The position numbers and the translations under genes are program-made. From Clostridia bacterium (lineage in GTDB: Bacteria; Bacillota; Clostridia; Oscillospirales; CAG-272): 8,207 nucleotides of DNA. How positions within the stretch are numbered: position 1 is the stretch's first letter; each line of letters opens with the position of its first letter. The notes below the pieces were generated by a model. It had not been told where the DNA came from. It ran no database searches and saw only the letters and a program-made list of their open reading frames with translations. Where the stretch lies: the NCBI GenBank assembly GCA_017408535.1, contig JAFQUL010000051.1:1-8207 (forward strand). Reading direction: 5' to 3'. Shown one piece after another: positions 1 through 5,935 of the stretch.

Positions 1-27
1 CAAAAGCGTAAAAATAAGTTTTTTCAT
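1..27 (-). CDS. N-terminus of a probably exported protein (partial)
   Basis: Only the first nine codons are inside the window, reading MKKLIFTLL on the minus strand; the gene runs off the left edge. A Lys-Lys pair followed by a hydrophobic run is how signal peptides and lipoprotein leaders usually begin, so export is likely but cannot be proved from nine residues. The start is supported by AGGAGA at 39..34, six bases before the ATG. The gene begins 34 bases after the stop of the seven-TM protein gene, with no terminator-like hairpin between, so the two are probably cotranscribed. No function can be assigned. Confidence 0.6.
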
Positions 28-61
28 AGTGTGTCTCCTGTATGTTTATTTATAACAACTG

Positions 62-1387
62 CTATTTCATGGCTAATTTCTTGGCAATACGTTGTATATA
101 TTGGCTCTTGATAAACATTTTATCCAAAGTACGTATTTCCTCTTCTTCAAACTCATTTGCAGAATACCGCTCAAGATACGGTTTAATAAAGTTCGCATCA
201 TACCCTAGCAGATATTCAGCACCCTGTTCAAAAAAGTTCCAGTAATGATTTTCAATAAGAGTTTTATAAATATCCGTTAGCTGTTCACTGTGATCTTTTT
301 GTACGCTGTTTGAATGAAAAGCGATAGGTAGACCGTTTTGTAAATAACAGACGACCTCATTTTTATATAAATAAAATTCTGTTTTTCCGTCGATTTTTTC
401 AAAGCGATCTTCAACAATGATCTGGTTTCCGTTTTTGTTGTACGTGTGTGCGCCGAGATTATCGGTCGAATTATACTTGAGAATAAGAGTATCGCCATAA
501 AACAATTTGTTTGACGTATTCAGAAAAGTCGGGTTTTGCAAAAAATCATCGCCGGTACGCTCGATTACGGTTATTTTTGTATTTGTACTAAAGGCATCTG
601 TTATTGTATAGTTATGTGATTCAGAGCTTTTTATATAGATGTTCTTTATGCATGAGGAAGGGAGTATCAATATCTTCACACTAATTATAACGAATGCGAA
701 TACTAACAGCAGAAAAGTATGTAATATTTTATATGCTTTCACGCTTTTTTCGTCAAGGATTTTGTTGAGCTTGAAATGTGATATAAGTAACGTCAAGCCG
801 ATAATTGTATCAAGTAAGAAGTTTTTAACTGTAAAGAGAAAATCGAGGTTATTTATTGCTTGTGACCCTGTAACAAAATTGATATCATATTTATTTAAAT
901 AAAGCGAGTATTCTTTTACAAAGCAGTAGTTGATATAAGTAGTGACAATGACCGTTGTTATTATTATAGCTATGGGTACAAGCCGCTTTCTTTTACGAAA
1001 AACGTTTTCTTCCTTGGACGCGCAAATGCTGTAGAAAGCTATCCACAGTAAAACTGTAAAAATATCGCTGAGGTATACAGTGTTTTCGTTTAAGACTAAA
1101 GGCAAAAACAGTATTATAATGTCAAATGATATCTTTATCCCGCAAATGAGTAAAATCCTTATCAGTATAGGTTTCCATCTGTTTTTTTCAAGTGAAAAGA
1201 AGATATATTCGGAAAATATATTTTTGTTTTTGTTTATAGAAATAATAAGGAACAAAGCAAACAGTATGTAATAAATCAGGTTGAAAGCAATGGAAACGGG
1301 ATTGTTAATTTCGATAATGTGCTTTGGATAAATATTACACACAAAAAATACTATATTGAGTAAAAGCAGTGTGAGAACGTTAACCAT
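62..1387 (-). CDS. Seven-TM membrane protein with large C-terminal extracytoplasmic domain, unknown function
   Basis: I do not recognise this 441-residue protein. Seven hydrophobic segments lie at about 3-20, 31-51, 73-99, 105-123, 136-155, 183-203 and 220-243. Basic loops (INKNKN around 51-56, RKRKR 131-135, KLNKILDEK 206-214) fall on alternate sides. By the positive-inside rule this puts the N-terminus inside and the C-terminus outside. Residues about 245-441 form a soluble domain rich in beta-type sequence, then an acidic helix (EFEEEEIRTLDK, about 412-423) and a basic tail. The start is well supported: AAAGGAGG at 1401..1394, six bases before the ATG. A TTGACA/TATTAT promoter lies about 100 bases upstream, and a small gene follows after 34 bases. 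Base composition is clearly AT-richer than in the genes to the right, with many ATA, TTA and AAA codons, suggesting different ancestry or weak codon selection. A sensor or a transporter accessory protein is possible, but nothing in the sequence decides it. Confidence 0.8.
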   Translation of the reverse strand: MVNVLTLLLLNIVFFVCNIYPKHIIEINNPVSIAFNLIYYILFALFLIISINKNKNIFSEYIFFSLEKNRWKPILIRILLICGIKISFDIIILFLPLVLNENTVYLSDIFTVLLWIAFYSICASKEENVFRKRKRLVPIAIIITTVIVTTYINYCFVKEYSLYLNKYDINFVTGSQAINNLDFLFTVKNFLLDTIIGLTLLISHFKLNKILDEKSVKAYKILHTFLLLVFAFVIISVKILILPSSCIKNIYIKSSESHNYTITDAFSTNTKITVIERTGDDFLQNPTFLNTSNKLFYGDTLILKYNSTDNLGAHTYNKNGNQIIVEDRFEKIDGKTEFYLYKNEVVCYLQNGLPIAFHSNSVQKDHSEQLTDIYKTLIENHYWNFFEQGAEYLLGYDANFIKPYLERYSANEFEEEEIRTLDKMFIKSQYIQRIAKKLAMK

Positions 1388-1490
1388 ACACGACCTCCTT
1401 TTATCAAACCTTGATACTGACTGTAGGTTTATTATATAACAGGTCTGTTGTTATAAACTTCAATGAAAAAATGCTTTGTAGAGGCTCTCT

Positions 1491-1518
1491 ATAATATATA
1501 GTCAGAAAATATTGTCAA
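1491..1518 (-). promoter_or_regulatory. Sigma-A type promoter of the seven-TM protein gene
   Basis: On the minus strand a perfect TTGACA (1518..1513) is followed after 16 bases by TATTAT (1496..1491). Predicted transcription start is near 1484, giving a leader of about 95 bases before the ATG at 1387. Spacing and boxes fit the housekeeping sigma factor. The AT-rich background raises the chance of coincidental -10 boxes, but a perfect -35 at the correct distance and orientation is good support. Confidence 0.6.
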
Positions 1519-1564
1519 AGGTTTCAGTTATTTGAAAAATATTATTTTTTTATTTATATTATAT

Positions 1565-1590
1565 AACAGTACGAACACCTACTGTTTTTA
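1565..1590 (+). terminator. Hairpin with T-tract on the plus-strand side
   Basis: AACAGTA (1565-1571) and TACTGTT (1580-1586) form a 7-bp stem with an 8-base loop, followed on the plus strand by a run of T. Read on the minus strand it lies about 45 bases after the stop of the zinc-ribbon gene, but there the stem is preceded by the A-run and followed by mixed A/T, so it is a weaker terminator in that direction. It may serve as the end of the zinc-ribbon transcript, or of an unrecognised plus-strand transcript. The stem is short and only modestly stable. Confidence 0.35.
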
Positions 1591-1629
1591 TCTTAAGAAA
1601 CTGAATTTTATATGTTTTACAGTTTAGCT

Positions 1630-2205
1630 TCAGTTCCAGTAAGAACGGCAATATCCGCACTCACAGGCTTCGGGGTGTACCCAGCTCCCGCATTTGGGGC
1701 AGAGCATTCTGCTGCTTGGGTCGATGGGTAATTTAATTGGGAATTTCAGTCCTTTCAGCTTCAGAACAGTATCGCCCGGCTTATAGTAGATATCGTTTTC
1801 CATTACTTTTCTTTCTTCAAAAATAAGTACCTCTTTTTTACCGTCCTCTCTTATGCAGGTGACCTTTGCCTTGACTATGTCGGAATTGTCTCTGATAGTT
1901 CTAAAGGATATTACAAGGACAGTATTATTTTCGGTGATATAATCTACGTCGGTGACTGTTGCACGGTACGAGCTGTCAAACAGGACCTTATCTACCTTCA
2001 GCAGCCGCAGAGGTAAAAGCAATACTATGAGGATAAATACCGATATTGATATCAGCTTATCAAAAGGAAAGAGTATGATACTCGTGATCCACATAAAAAG
2101 GCATATTGCCGACCATACAGATGTTATGATAATATTCTTTTTTACTATCCGTCGGCTTAGTATGTATAACCCTTTTTCTTCATTACTCAAATTTTCTTGC
2201 ATCAT
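1630..2205 (-). CDS. Two-TM protein with C-terminal zinc ribbon
   Basis: The protein has 191 residues from the ATG at 2205. A short charged N-terminus leads into two adjacent TM helices (about 24-46 and 50-69). A beta-rich region follows (about 80-160), then a cysteine cluster CPKCG...CECGYC with Cys at about 169, 172, 181, 183 and 186, arranged as a zinc ribbon or short zinc knuckle. Basic residues flank both helices (RRIVKK before, RLLKVDK after), so both ends, including the zinc site, should be cytoplasmic. I do not recognise the family. The start is uncertain: GTG at 2214 is in frame but sits only two bases after AAGGGA, whereas ATG at 2205 has GGTGA five bases upstream, so I prefer ATG. 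The gene lies just behind the hairpin ending the flotillin operon, and no convincing separate promoter is visible, so it may depend on read-through. Confidence 0.75.
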   Translation of the reverse strand: MMQENLSNEEKGLYILSRRIVKKNIIITSVWSAICLFMWITSIILFPFDKLISISVFILIVLLLPLRLLKVDKVLFDSSYRATVTDVDYITENNTVLVISFRTIRDNSDIVKAKVTCIREDGKKEVLIFEERKVMENDIYYKPGDTVLKLKGLKFPIKLPIDPSSRMLCPKCGSWVHPEACECGYCRSYWN

Positions 2206-2232
2206 TTTTTTCACCGTCCCTTGATACAGATC

Positions 2233-2278
2233 TTATTTATACAGAAGCCCCGTATACACGGGGCTTCTGTATAAATAA
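2233..2278 (-). terminator. Perfect 21-bp hairpin ending the flotillin operon
   Basis: Arms 2233-2253 and 2258-2278 are perfectly complementary with the four-base loop ATAC, including a GC-rich core (AGAAGCCCCG). It begins 31 bases after the flotillin stop and lies before the zinc-ribbon gene. There is no pure U-run after the stem; instead the outer stem is A/U-rich. Being symmetric, it would act equally on either strand. The position strongly suggests a terminator or 3' processing and stability element. Partial read-through into the next gene is likely, since that gene has no obvious promoter. Confidence 0.7.
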
Positions 2279-2308
2279 TGGTTTGCCGTGGGTTATTTGA
2301 AGGTTTGA

Positions 2309-3730
2309 TTACTCGATTATTACGCTCTCTGCGGGGGTGTCGGTCTCCTTTGAAGGATCGCTCTCGCCGTTTTCCTTCAGAGTCTCACCGAGAAGGGAGG
2401 GAAGCTGCATACCTGCCATAGCGAATACCTCGTTAAGAGGGGGAACCGACTTCATCATACCGGAGATGAAATCTGCGGTAGCGGTCTTTCCGCCTTCCTT
2501 GTGGCCGCCGTCCCAGACGGTGACCTTGTCGATCTTGATGTTCTTGATAGCATCTACCTGAACACGCATCAGCTCTTCAAGCTTGTCGGCAATGAGGAGC
2601 TTGAGTGCCGCCTCGGCATCTCCGCCTGCAGATTTTACGATCTCGGCAAAACCTGCAGCCTGCTTTTTAAGGATCTCTTCCATACCGCGGGCTTCTGCTT
2701 CCATCTTTGCGTATATGGCGTCTGCTTCACCCTTCGCTTTTCTTCTGGTCTGCTCAGCCTCAGCCTCAGCCGCCAGCTCCATTTCTCTCTTCTTTGCCTC
2801 TGCACGGACGATGATATCCGCTTCAAGGGTAGCCTGCTCCTTTGCACGTCTTGCTTCCTCTGCGGCCTGCTCAGCGGCATAGGATTCCTCAAGGGCCTTA
2901 GCGCTCTGGATCTTTTCTGCGGTGGTGGCTATCTTCATAGCCTCTGCCTCTTTTTCCTTAAGAGCGGCCTCGGACATGGCGATCTTCATCTTCGCCTCGT
3001 TCTCACCCTGAATAGCTATAGAATCAGCGTCAGATACCTTGATACGCTGTTCCATGTGAGCATTTGCCTCACCGATAGAACCGTCTCTCTCCTGCTCTGC
3101 AACGCTCTTCTTTGCGTCATTTATAGCCTTTGCGGCAGCCTCTTTACCGAGAGCGGTAATATAGCCGGACTCGTCGCTGATATCGGTTACGTTAACGTTG
3201 ATAAGGCGGAGACCTATCTTCTTAAGCTCTGTCTCAACGTTGCTGCTGACTGCGGCAAGGAACTTGTCACGGTCGGTATTGATCTCCTCGATGTCCATTG
3301 TGGCGATGATCAGACGGAGCTGACCGAAGATGATATCCTTTGAAAGCTCCTGTATCTCGGAAAGCTGAAGACCCAGAAGACGCTCTGCGGCATTCTGCAT
3401 AACACCGGGCTCGGTGGAGATACCTACGGTAAAACGGGAAGGAACGTCGATACGTATATTCTGTCTTGAAAGTGCGTTCTTAAGGTCTACCTGGATAGAT
3501 ATAGGGGTAAGATCAAGGTATGCGTAGGACTGGAATACCGGTACTACAAACTCGGCACCGCCGTGGATACACTTGGCACTGCGGTTAGTGCCGTCCTTGT
3601 TCTTACCGATAGAACCGTATACTACCATTATTTTGTCGGAGGGACACTTTTTATATCTGGAGCAAACCCAGATAATGAAGGAAAGTGCGATTAGTACGAT
3701 GGAACAAATAAGAATTATTGTGCTCGGCAT
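2309..3730 (-). CDS. floT: Flotillin-like SPFH-domain membrane scaffold protein
   Basis: The 473-residue protein has flotillin architecture. An N-terminal membrane segment (about 3-24) is followed by an SPFH/band-7 domain (about 28-185, containing GSIGKNKDG and IHGGAEFVVPVFQ). A long Ala/Glu/Lys-rich coiled coil with the AE/EA repeats typical of flotillins follows (about 195-360), then a C-terminal region with VTVWDGG (about 404-409) and a low-complexity acidic tail. Flotillins oligomerise at the inner face of the membrane and organise microdomains involved in fluidity, secretion and signalling complexes; B. subtilis FloT is the closest well-known type. The start is set by AAGGAGA at 3744..3738, seven bases before the ATG. 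It is the last gene of a three-gene operon, 23 bases after the NfeD-like gene, and ends before a strong hairpin. Length and domain order are those of a complete protein. The family is clear; the symbol is by analogy. Confidence 0.93.
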   Translation of the reverse strand: MPSTIILICSIVLIALSFIIWVCSRYKKCPSDKIMVVYGSIGKNKDGTNRSAKCIHGGAEFVVPVFQSYAYLDLTPISIQVDLKNALSRQNIRIDVPSRFTVGISTEPGVMQNAAERLLGLQLSEIQELSKDIIFGQLRLIIATMDIEEINTDRDKFLAAVSSNVETELKKIGLRLINVNVTDISDESGYITALGKEAAAKAINDAKKSVAEQERDGSIGEANAHMEQRIKVSDADSIAIQGENEAKMKIAMSEAALKEKEAEAMKIATTAEKIQSAKALEESYAAEQAAEEARRAKEQATLEADIIVRAEAKKREMELAAEAEAEQTRRKAKGEADAIYAKMEAEARGMEEILKKQAAGFAEIVKSAGGDAEAALKLLIADKLEELMRVQVDAIKNIKIDKVTVWDGGHKEGGKTATADFISGMMKSVPPLNEVFAMAGMQLPSLLGETLKENGESDPSKETDTPAESVIIE

Positions 3731-3753
3731 AGTTGTTTCTCCTTTTTATATAT

Positions 3754-4410
3754 TTATTTTTTTCTGACTACAAGGGTGGTCTGACCGCTGACAGAGGTAA
3801 CTACTACCTCACTGCCGGTGGGTATCGCTTCGGTCTCGTCGGTAACTGCGTCACGCTCAACGTATGAACCTTGAAGCATAAGGTGTACCTTTCCTTCACC
3901 GGTACGGGAAGGGGGGATCTTGAGCTGGACCTTGCCGGAAACACCTACCGCATTACGGTTGTCGGCGTTGCCGTTTGTTCTCAGTCTGAGCACCAGTCTG
4001 AATAGCACTGCCAGAATAACCATTGTGGCAAAGCCTGCAAGTATCGCCGCGGGGATGGTGATGAGCAGAGCCACTCCTGCGGTATCCATCACAACACCGG
4101 TCCAGCCGAATACTACAAAGAACGCTATCAAGCCGCGGACGGTAAGTATCCTCAGACTGTCAATGCCGGTGGGATCGATGGTCTCGCCCACAACGTCCTC
4201 ACCGAATATACCGCTGTCTGCTTCTGAGATATCGGCCTCGGCAGCGTCATCGGGTAGCATGGAGTCAGCGGCGTCGATATCGCCGTCTGTGTCCTGCCCC
4301 ATGCCGATAAGCATCAGTACCGTCTGTATCAGGAGGACCAGAGTAGCGGGAATTGCCACGCAGTAGAAGATCTGTGAGGCAAGTGTCAATGTGTTCCAGA
4401 ATTCAAGCAT
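3754..4410 (-). CDS. NfeD-like membrane protein with C-terminal OB-fold domain
   Basis: The protein has 218 residues. The first TM helix spans about 12-37. A strongly acidic linker (about 39-80, many Asp and Glu) leads to a hydrophobic hairpin (about 88-107 and 111-142). A soluble beta domain (about 155-216) contains VGVSGKVQLKI, GSYVERDAVTDE and ending strands VVVTSVSGQTTLVVRK, as in the OB-fold of NfeD/YuaF proteins. There is no ClpP-like protease domain, so this is the short, flotillin-associated form. B. subtilis YuaF is encoded next to FloT and influences membrane microdomains; the same partnership is expected here. The ATG is preceded by GGAGG at 4423..4419, immediately after the upstream gene's stop, so translational coupling is likely. 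The acidic linker between TM1 and TM2 is longer than I would expect and may be lineage-specific. Confidence 0.85.
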   Translation of the reverse strand: MLEFWNTLTLASQIFYCVAIPATLVLLIQTVLMLIGMGQDTDGDIDAADSMLPDDAAEADISEADSGIFGEDVVGETIDPTGIDSLRILTVRGLIAFFVVFGWTGVVMDTAGVALLITIPAAILAGFATMVILAVLFRLVLRLRTNGNADNRNAVGVSGKVQLKIPPSRTGEGKVHLMLQGSYVERDAVTDETEAIPTGSEVVVTSVSGQTTLVVRKK

Positions 4411-4424
4411 AAATACAACCTCCG

Positions 4425-4979
4425 TTAGTTAATTGATGCCAGTATATCCTCAGACTGTCGCACAAGCCGAGAGGCTGAGTCTGCGTAGAGCATCGCTTCG
4501 AGGATGCTCACCAGCTTTTTCTTACTGCCGGGTATCCTCTCGGTAAAGTCCTCGGCGGCTCTCAGCGCGGCGCTGTGTACCGACTCGGGCGAGCTGAGGG
4601 AAATATTCTCCCCAGCGAGCATATCCACGTATCTGTGGTACAGCTCATCGTCCCCAATAAGATCGTCACTGCGGTCGTTAGGGTCGCCTCCGATAATATG
4701 GATCAGATTACTGATCTTTTCTATCGGCAAGGTATTTCTTAGCATATTAATAATAATGATACGTGCGAACTGTTCTCTTGAGTACACTCTCTTAACGGGG
4801 GAGGACACAAAGCCGCGTTTCACCCAGTTCTGTATCAGATAATACTCAAGTCCCGATAATACCGAGACCTGAGACAGAGTTATGCCGCCGGCGGCAAAGA
4901 TACCGTCGAACATTTGTTTGGAACTTCCTTTTTTTAGGGAACAGGTCTCAATCGTTGTTCCGGGAAACGTTGTCGCCAT
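4425..4979 (-). CDS. DUF1836 HTH transcriptional regulator
   Basis: The 184-residue protein carries a MerR-like helix-turn-helix. ITLSQVSVLSGL (about 33-44) is followed by the recognition segment YLIQNWVKRGFV (about 47-58) and the wing-like SSPVKRVYSREQFARIIIINML (about 59-80, quoted in two parts: SSPVKRVYSREQ and FARIIIINML). A helical region with the DUF1836 signature GGDPNDRSDDLI (about 97-108) and DDELYHRYVDML (about 110-121) completes it. DUF1836 proteins are Firmicutes DNA-binding proteins with poorly known targets. The start is set by AAGGGAGA at 4993..4986, seven bases before the ATG. It is the first gene of an operon with NfeD and flotillin (14 bases to the next start). Its promoter carries three CACTTGAC repeats, which suggest autoregulation (inference). 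No effector-binding cysteine cluster is seen, so the signal is unknown. Confidence 0.85.
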   Translation of the reverse strand: MATTFPGTTIETCSLKKGSSKQMFDGIFAAGGITLSQVSVLSGLEYYLIQNWVKRGFVSSPVKRVYSREQFARIIIINMLRNTLPIEKISNLIHIIGGDPNDRSDDLIGDDELYHRYVDMLAGENISLSSPESVHSAALRAAEDFTERIPGSKKKLVSILEAMLYADSASRLVRQSEDILASIN

Positions 4980-5010
4980 AGTGCTTCTCCCTTCTGAAAA
5001 TCAGTATTCC

Positions 5011-5038
5011 GCATACCGCTTGATCATCTGCGGTACGC
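5011..5038 (-). promoter_or_regulatory. Leader hairpin upstream of the DUF1836 gene
   Basis: GC-A-TACCGC (5011-5019) pairs with GCGGTA-C-GC (5030-5038), giving eight base pairs with one mismatch around a ten-base loop that itself contains TGATCA. It lies between the predicted transcription start (about 5058) and the ribosome binding site (4993..4986), so it is in the mRNA leader. There is no following U-run, so it is not a terminator. It could stabilise the 5' end or bind a regulator. Confidence 0.4.
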
Positions 5039-5064
5039 AATCAAATCTTCGGGTCTGTGGTATT

Positions 5065-5093
5065 ATTGTATCACACGGTCAAGTGATTGTCAA
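5065..5093 (-). promoter_or_regulatory. Extended -10 sigma-A promoter of the DUF1836-NfeD-flotillin operon
   Basis: On the minus strand TTGACA (5093..5088) and TACAAT (5070..5065) are separated by exactly 17 bases. TGA directly before TACAAT makes an extended -10 element. Transcription should start near 5058, about 80 bases before the ATG. The -35 is supplied by the middle of three CACTTGAC repeats. Because both boxes are close to consensus, the promoter should be strong unless repressed. Confidence 0.8.
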
Positions 5094-5108
5094 GTGGAGT
5101 CAAGTGAT
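5078..5108 (-). repeat. Three helically phased CACTTGAC direct repeats, candidate operator
   Basis: Plus-strand GTCAAGTG occurs at 5078-5085, 5089-5096 and 5099-5106, with start-to-start distances of 11 and 10 bases, about one DNA turn. Copies one and three extend to the ten-base GTCAAGTGAT; copy two reads GTCAAGTGGA. The array covers the -35 box and part of the spacer of the operon promoter, a position where a bound protein would block or replace RNA polymerase contacts. The DUF1836 protein encoded next is the natural candidate ligand (inference). Confidence 0.65.
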
Positions 5109-5165
5109 TATTTTGCGATTCTCTGTTATGCATATTTTTTGTCTCTAAAATTGTGCATGTGATAC

Positions 5166-5196
5166 AAAAAGCGATCCTCACCGAAGTGAGGACCGC
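5166..5196 (-). terminator. Intrinsic terminator of the CBM9-like gene
   Basis: On the minus strand GCG-G-TCCTCAC, loop TTCG, GTGAGGA-T-CGC forms a ten-pair stem with one mismatch closed by a stable UUCG-type tetraloop, followed directly by TTTTTGTAT. It begins 15 bases after the stop of the CBM9-like gene. It insulates the flotillin operon promoter downstream. This is a textbook rho-independent terminator. Confidence 0.9.
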
Positions 5197-5211
5197 CGTT
5201 AAGTGCAGTTA

Positions 5212-5865
5212 TTATTTGCCAAGCTTTACAAAGTGTTTTTCGTCACCGGGGTACTGTGGAAGAGAGAATATCGCACCTACCATAGACTCACCGGGATCGT
5301 TGTCAGTTGTGGTCCAGCGGTCGTCTATCTCAAGGAGAGTACCGATAACAGATCCTTCCTTTATATAGTCGGGCAGGGGAACACGGATCTCAACAATGTA
5401 GTTGTTGTTTTCACGGTCGATGGTTGCCGCCCAGTCCTCACGGGGAGTATCGTGGTAGGTAAGAGCGGAAGTACGGTTAGGATGAATATGCTCGTCAACA
5501 ACAGAGCGGAAGTTGTGAGCGTCGCTGTGTATTGCGAAAACGTCATCATCTGAAAAATAGAAATATATCTCAGCTCCGTCATCGTTCCAGGGCCAGACGG
5601 TGTTCATGCGCCACTCCTCGCCGCGGGTGCAGATAGTTTCGTCATGTATTACTGCGCAGGCATATACGTACTTATCGTCAAAAAGATAGTAAACCTTTCC
5701 GCTGGTGTTAGACATGTACTTTTTTACATAGTCATCACCCTTGAGAGCGTAGTTAAGGTTTACCATAGGCTCTTCAACCAGGCAGTAGCTGTCAAGATAT
5801 ATATCGTCAAGGTGACCGTCGATTATGGGTGTACCGCGTTTGACTATTGGCATATTTTCTTTCAT
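5212..5865 (-). CDS. CBM9-like carbohydrate-binding protein, no signal peptide
   Basis: The protein has 217 residues and consists almost wholly of one family-9-like carbohydrate-binding beta-sandwich. Hallmarks are IIDGHLDDIYLDS (about 14-26, the usual xIDGxLDxxxW-type opening), VYYLFDDKYVYACAVIHDE (about 58-76), WNDDGAEIYFYFSDDD (about 93-108) and YIVEIRVPLPDY (about 156-167). No leader or TM segment is present, so it should be cytoplasmic unless exported unconventionally. CBM9 modules are otherwise usually parts of secreted glycoside hydrolases. The start at 5865 is chosen because GGAG at 5877..5874 lies eight bases upstream. An in-frame ATG at 5898 lacks such a site and falls inside the predicted promoter. 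The gene has its own promoter and terminator but is close behind CotH. It probably binds a sugar or glycan; no catalytic residues can be named. Confidence 0.8.
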   Translation of the reverse strand: MKENMPIVKRGTPIIDGHLDDIYLDSYCLVEEPMVNLNYALKGDDYVKKYMSNTSGKVYYLFDDKYVYACAVIHDETICTRGEEWRMNTVWPWNDDGAEIYFYFSDDDVFAIHSDAHNFRSVVDEHIHPNRTSALTYHDTPREDWAATIDRENNNYIVEIRVPLPDYIKEGSVIGTLLEIDDRWTTTDNDPGESMVGAIFSLPQYPGDEKHFVKLGK

Positions 5866-5888
5866 TGCTGTATCTCCGTTTTTTTTTG

Positions 5889-5917
5889 AGTTTATCATCT
5901 TTTTCTTTTATTGTCAA
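5889..5917 (-). promoter_or_regulatory. Promoter of the CBM9-like gene
   Basis: Minus-strand TTGACA (5917..5912), a 17-base spacer and TAAACT (5894..5889), with TGA just before the -10, form an extended -10 promoter. The predicted start lies in or next to a run of nine A (5887..5879), leaving a leader of about 17 bases. The -35 box is only 18 bases after the CotH stop codon. This placement decides the CDS start at 5865. Confidence 0.65.
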
Positions 5918-5935
5918 GAAGAAAAGAAATATATT

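Larger units (their letters stand above)
1388..1629. other. AT-rich intergenic region
   Basis: No plausible coding sequence is seen here. The region holds the promoter and roughly 95-base leader of the seven-TM protein gene, a short imperfect palindrome (AACAGGTCTGTT at 1438-1449) within that leader, and a hairpin at 1565-1586 whose T-tract lies on the plus-strand side. The rest is low-complexity A/T sequence. Confidence 0.6.

Noticed and set aside
1438..1449. Palindrome AACAGGTCTGTT as an operator
   Set aside because: Five pairs with a two-base centre occur often by chance in AT-rich DNA, and it lies in the transcribed leader well away from the promoter boxes.
2501..3343. A 280-codon open frame on the plus strand opposite the flotillin gene
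   Set aside because: The product is Leu/Cys/Ser-rich without domain logic, it is fully antisense to a clear flotillin, and the openness follows from the Ala/Glu/Lys-rich coiled-coil codons on the other strand.
3920..4366. A 148-codon plus-strand open frame opposite the NfeD-like gene
   Set aside because: It is Ser/Thr/Pro-rich shadow translation of GC-rich codons with no family resemblance, and it is antisense to a well-supported gene.
5078..5108. CRISPR-like array
   Set aside because: The units are 8-10 bases with essentially no spacers and sit on a promoter; they are operator-type repeats, not CRISPR repeats.
5863..5898. Longer N-terminus (MINSKKNGDTA) for the CBM9-like protein
   Set aside because: It has no ribosome binding site, and its ATG lies inside the predicted promoter spacer, upstream of the likely transcription start.
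5902..5929. Inverted repeat TTTCTTTT / AAAAGAAA between the CotH and CBM9-like genes as a CotH terminator
   Set aside because: The eight pairs are nearly all A-T with a 12-base loop and no following T-run; the sequence is better explained as promoter DNA around the -35 box.
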